In this document: piece after piece, positions 51,534-52,431 of the stretch
Numbering within the stretch: the first letter of the stretch is position 1
Layout: every line of letters begins with the position of its first letter
Assembly (NCBI GenBank): GCA_903850885.1
Contig: CAINMU010000065.1
Location: forward strand, 1-52,431
Direction of reading: 5' to 3'
DNA from: an uncultured Opitutia bacterium
Lineage (GTDB): Bacteria; Verrucomicrobiota; Verrucomicrobiia; Opitutales; UBA953
Length of the DNA: 52,431 nucleotides
Notes under the pieces: generated by a model
Told to the model about the DNA's origin: nothing
The model's database searches: none
The model's input: only the letters and a program-made list of their open reading frames with translations
Program-made: the position numbers and the translations under genes

Positions 51534-52157
51534 CTACCCTGCCCGTAGCGCAGCACATATCCCACACGTCTTGCCGTCGCAGCCGCGAGCCGTGCAATGC
51601 TCTCGTCCGTAAAAGATGATGCGAAGGTGAAGTTTGTTCCAACTGTCCTCGGGGAACAGGCGCTTGAGGTCTTTCTCGACCTGCTCGACGGATTTCCCAG
51701 GACTCAGTTTCCAGCGCTTCGCCAGCCGATGAATATGCGTGTCCACCGGGAAGGCGGGGACCCCGAAGGCTTGGGCCATGACGACCGAGGCGGTCTTGTG
51801 GCCGACGCCGGGAAGCTCCTCGAGCTCGTCGAAAGTGCGCGGCACCACGCCGCCATGCTTGGCCATGAGCATCTTGCCTAAACCGACGAGGGCCTTAGAT
51901 TTCTGCGGAGCGAGCCCGAGCTGCCGGATGAGCGTCAACACCCGCGCCTCGGTCATGGCCGCCATCTTGGCTGGCGTACCCGCCTCGGCAAAGAGCGCCG
52001 GGGTGATTTCATTAACCTTCTTGTCCGTACACTGGGCCGAAAGCACCACTGCCACCAGCAGCGTGAAGGCGTCCGTATGATCCAAGGGAATGGGCGTCGC
52101 CGGGTAGAGCTTCGCGAGCTCCTTCCCGACGTAATCGGCACGTTCCTGCTTGGTCAT
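51534..52157 (-). CDS. nth: Endonuclease III
   Basis: Nth removes oxidised pyrimidines and cuts the abasic site in base excision repair. The helix-hairpin-helix ELPGVGHKTASVV carries the catalytic K121. VDTHIHRLAKRW holds the catalytic Asp. The ATG at 52157 gives 207 residues; an upstream extension of 14 codons is weak. The C terminus holds four cysteines for an iron-sulphur cluster, spaced C-x4-C-x4-C-x2-C (HCTARGCDGKTCGIC). This differs from the usual C-x6-C-x2-C-x5-C, so cluster geometry may vary. Confidence 0.9.
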   Translation of the reverse strand: MTKQERADYVGKELAKLYPATPIPLDHTDAFTLLVAVVLSAQCTDKKVNEITPALFAEAGTPAKMAAMTEARVLTLIRQLGLAPQKSKALVGLGKMLMAKHGGVVPRTFDELEELPGVGHKTASVVMAQAFGVPAFPVDTHIHRLAKRWKLSPGKSVEQVEKDLKRLFPEDSWNKLHLRIIFYGREHCTARGCDGKTCGICAALRAG

Positions 52158-52335
52158 GGCCCGACGATGGGAGGCGCCCTGCGGATGGCAACGCGCCACG
52201 GGCCTATGACTTATTCACAAGCCTTCGAATGGGTTGCCAAACCTTATGCCGAAACCGTGATTCTCTAATACCCCCACCCTCGCTTGGTGGGCGATTGCGA
52301 GACCCGTTTCCTCCTTCAAAACCATTCCTACTTCC

Positions 52336-52431
52336 ATGGCTCAACTGCCCTACGATCCGTCCAAAATCACCCGCGAACTCGCCCGCCATTACATCGCGGC
52401 GACCGAGGGAGACATCCGTGCGATGTTCGCC
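52336..52431 (+). CDS. N terminus of a probable glycine dehydrogenase (decarboxylating)
   Basis: Only the first 32 codons are in the window. The peptide (MAQLPYDPSKITRELARHYI and onward) contains ARHYIAATEGDIRAMF, resembling the start of GcvP or GcvPA proteins, where RHI or RYI is followed by a D-I-x-x-M-x pattern. The rest lies to the right of the window. The 178-base gap upstream holds a CCACC-N7-GGTGG hairpin, with no glycine riboswitch recognised. Confidence 0.45.
   Translation, partial: MAQLPYDPSKITRELARHYIAATEGDIRAMFA

Noticed and set aside
1..52431. CRISPR arrays, insertion sequences, integrases or prophage genes
   Set aside because: No spaced direct repeats, transposase motifs, terminal inverted repeats or phage proteins were found. 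The only tandem repeat is inside the RGG gene.

Overview
The window looks like chromosomal core DNA from a Gram-negative bacterium, most likely a Verrucomicrobiota member of the Opitutae type. This is inferred from gene content and gene style, not from a database match. Lipid A synthesis (lpxB), two outer-membrane barrel proteins, a lipoprotein and a type IV pilus machine indicate an outer membrane. An oleC-oleD pair, carboxynorspermidine genes, an RNase E/G together with RNase Y, and a DUF4337 protein fit that group. Base composition is GC-rich. Many starts lack an evident Shine-Dalgarno sequence. Intergenic spaces are short and punctuated by strong hairpin terminators. There are no insertion sequences, prophage genes or CRISPR arrays.

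Layout. 1-5910 (minus): type IV pilus motor operon pilB-pilT-second GspE/PilB ATPase-pilC, with the matching prepilin peptidase far away at 47117. 6042-13243: coaE, ftsH, tilS, serS, a DUF4337 membrane protein, ndk and ispF, then tRNA-Cys. 13476-20209 (minus): a nearly complete arginine cluster transcribed argC-J-B-D-F-G, lacking argH. 20321-23460 (minus): rplM-rpsI, an outer-membrane protein and icd. 23620-26124: a tandem ribbon-helix-helix protein with a lysine/alanine tail, divergent from a P1B-4 metal-exporting ATPase across an operator-rich gap. 26186-31982: an RNA-decay neighbourhood with RNase E/G, rodA, a structured intergenic element, RNase Y and a disordered R/RGG-rich repeat protein. 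32028-36477: murA, ruvB, proB-proA. tRNA-Asp follows, then carboxynorspermidine synthase and decarboxylase for polyamines, and a membrane-anchored coiled-coil protein. 40538-45038 (minus): a porin, an SDR protein, lpxB and a Gfo/Idh oxidoreductase. 45388-51484 (plus): a SirB1-like protein, aroE, pilD, a lipoprotein, oleC-oleD and a hotdog thioesterase. nth (minus) and the first codons of a probable glycine dehydrogenase end the window.

The least expected content lies outside the intact genes. Two apparently empty gaps hold decayed genes on the minus strand: a Vsr-type very-short-patch-repair endonuclease (39985-40430) with one internal stop and a shifted start, and the end of an HtrA-like PDZ protein (45071-45322) broken across frames. 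The gap before RNase Y (29269-29358) folds into a GNRA hairpin with blocks resembling part of the GEMM-I (c-di-GMP-I) aptamer. The ribbon-helix-helix gene carries a nested, well-placed start that could release its 21-residue lysine tail as a separate peptide. None of these was tested against a database here.
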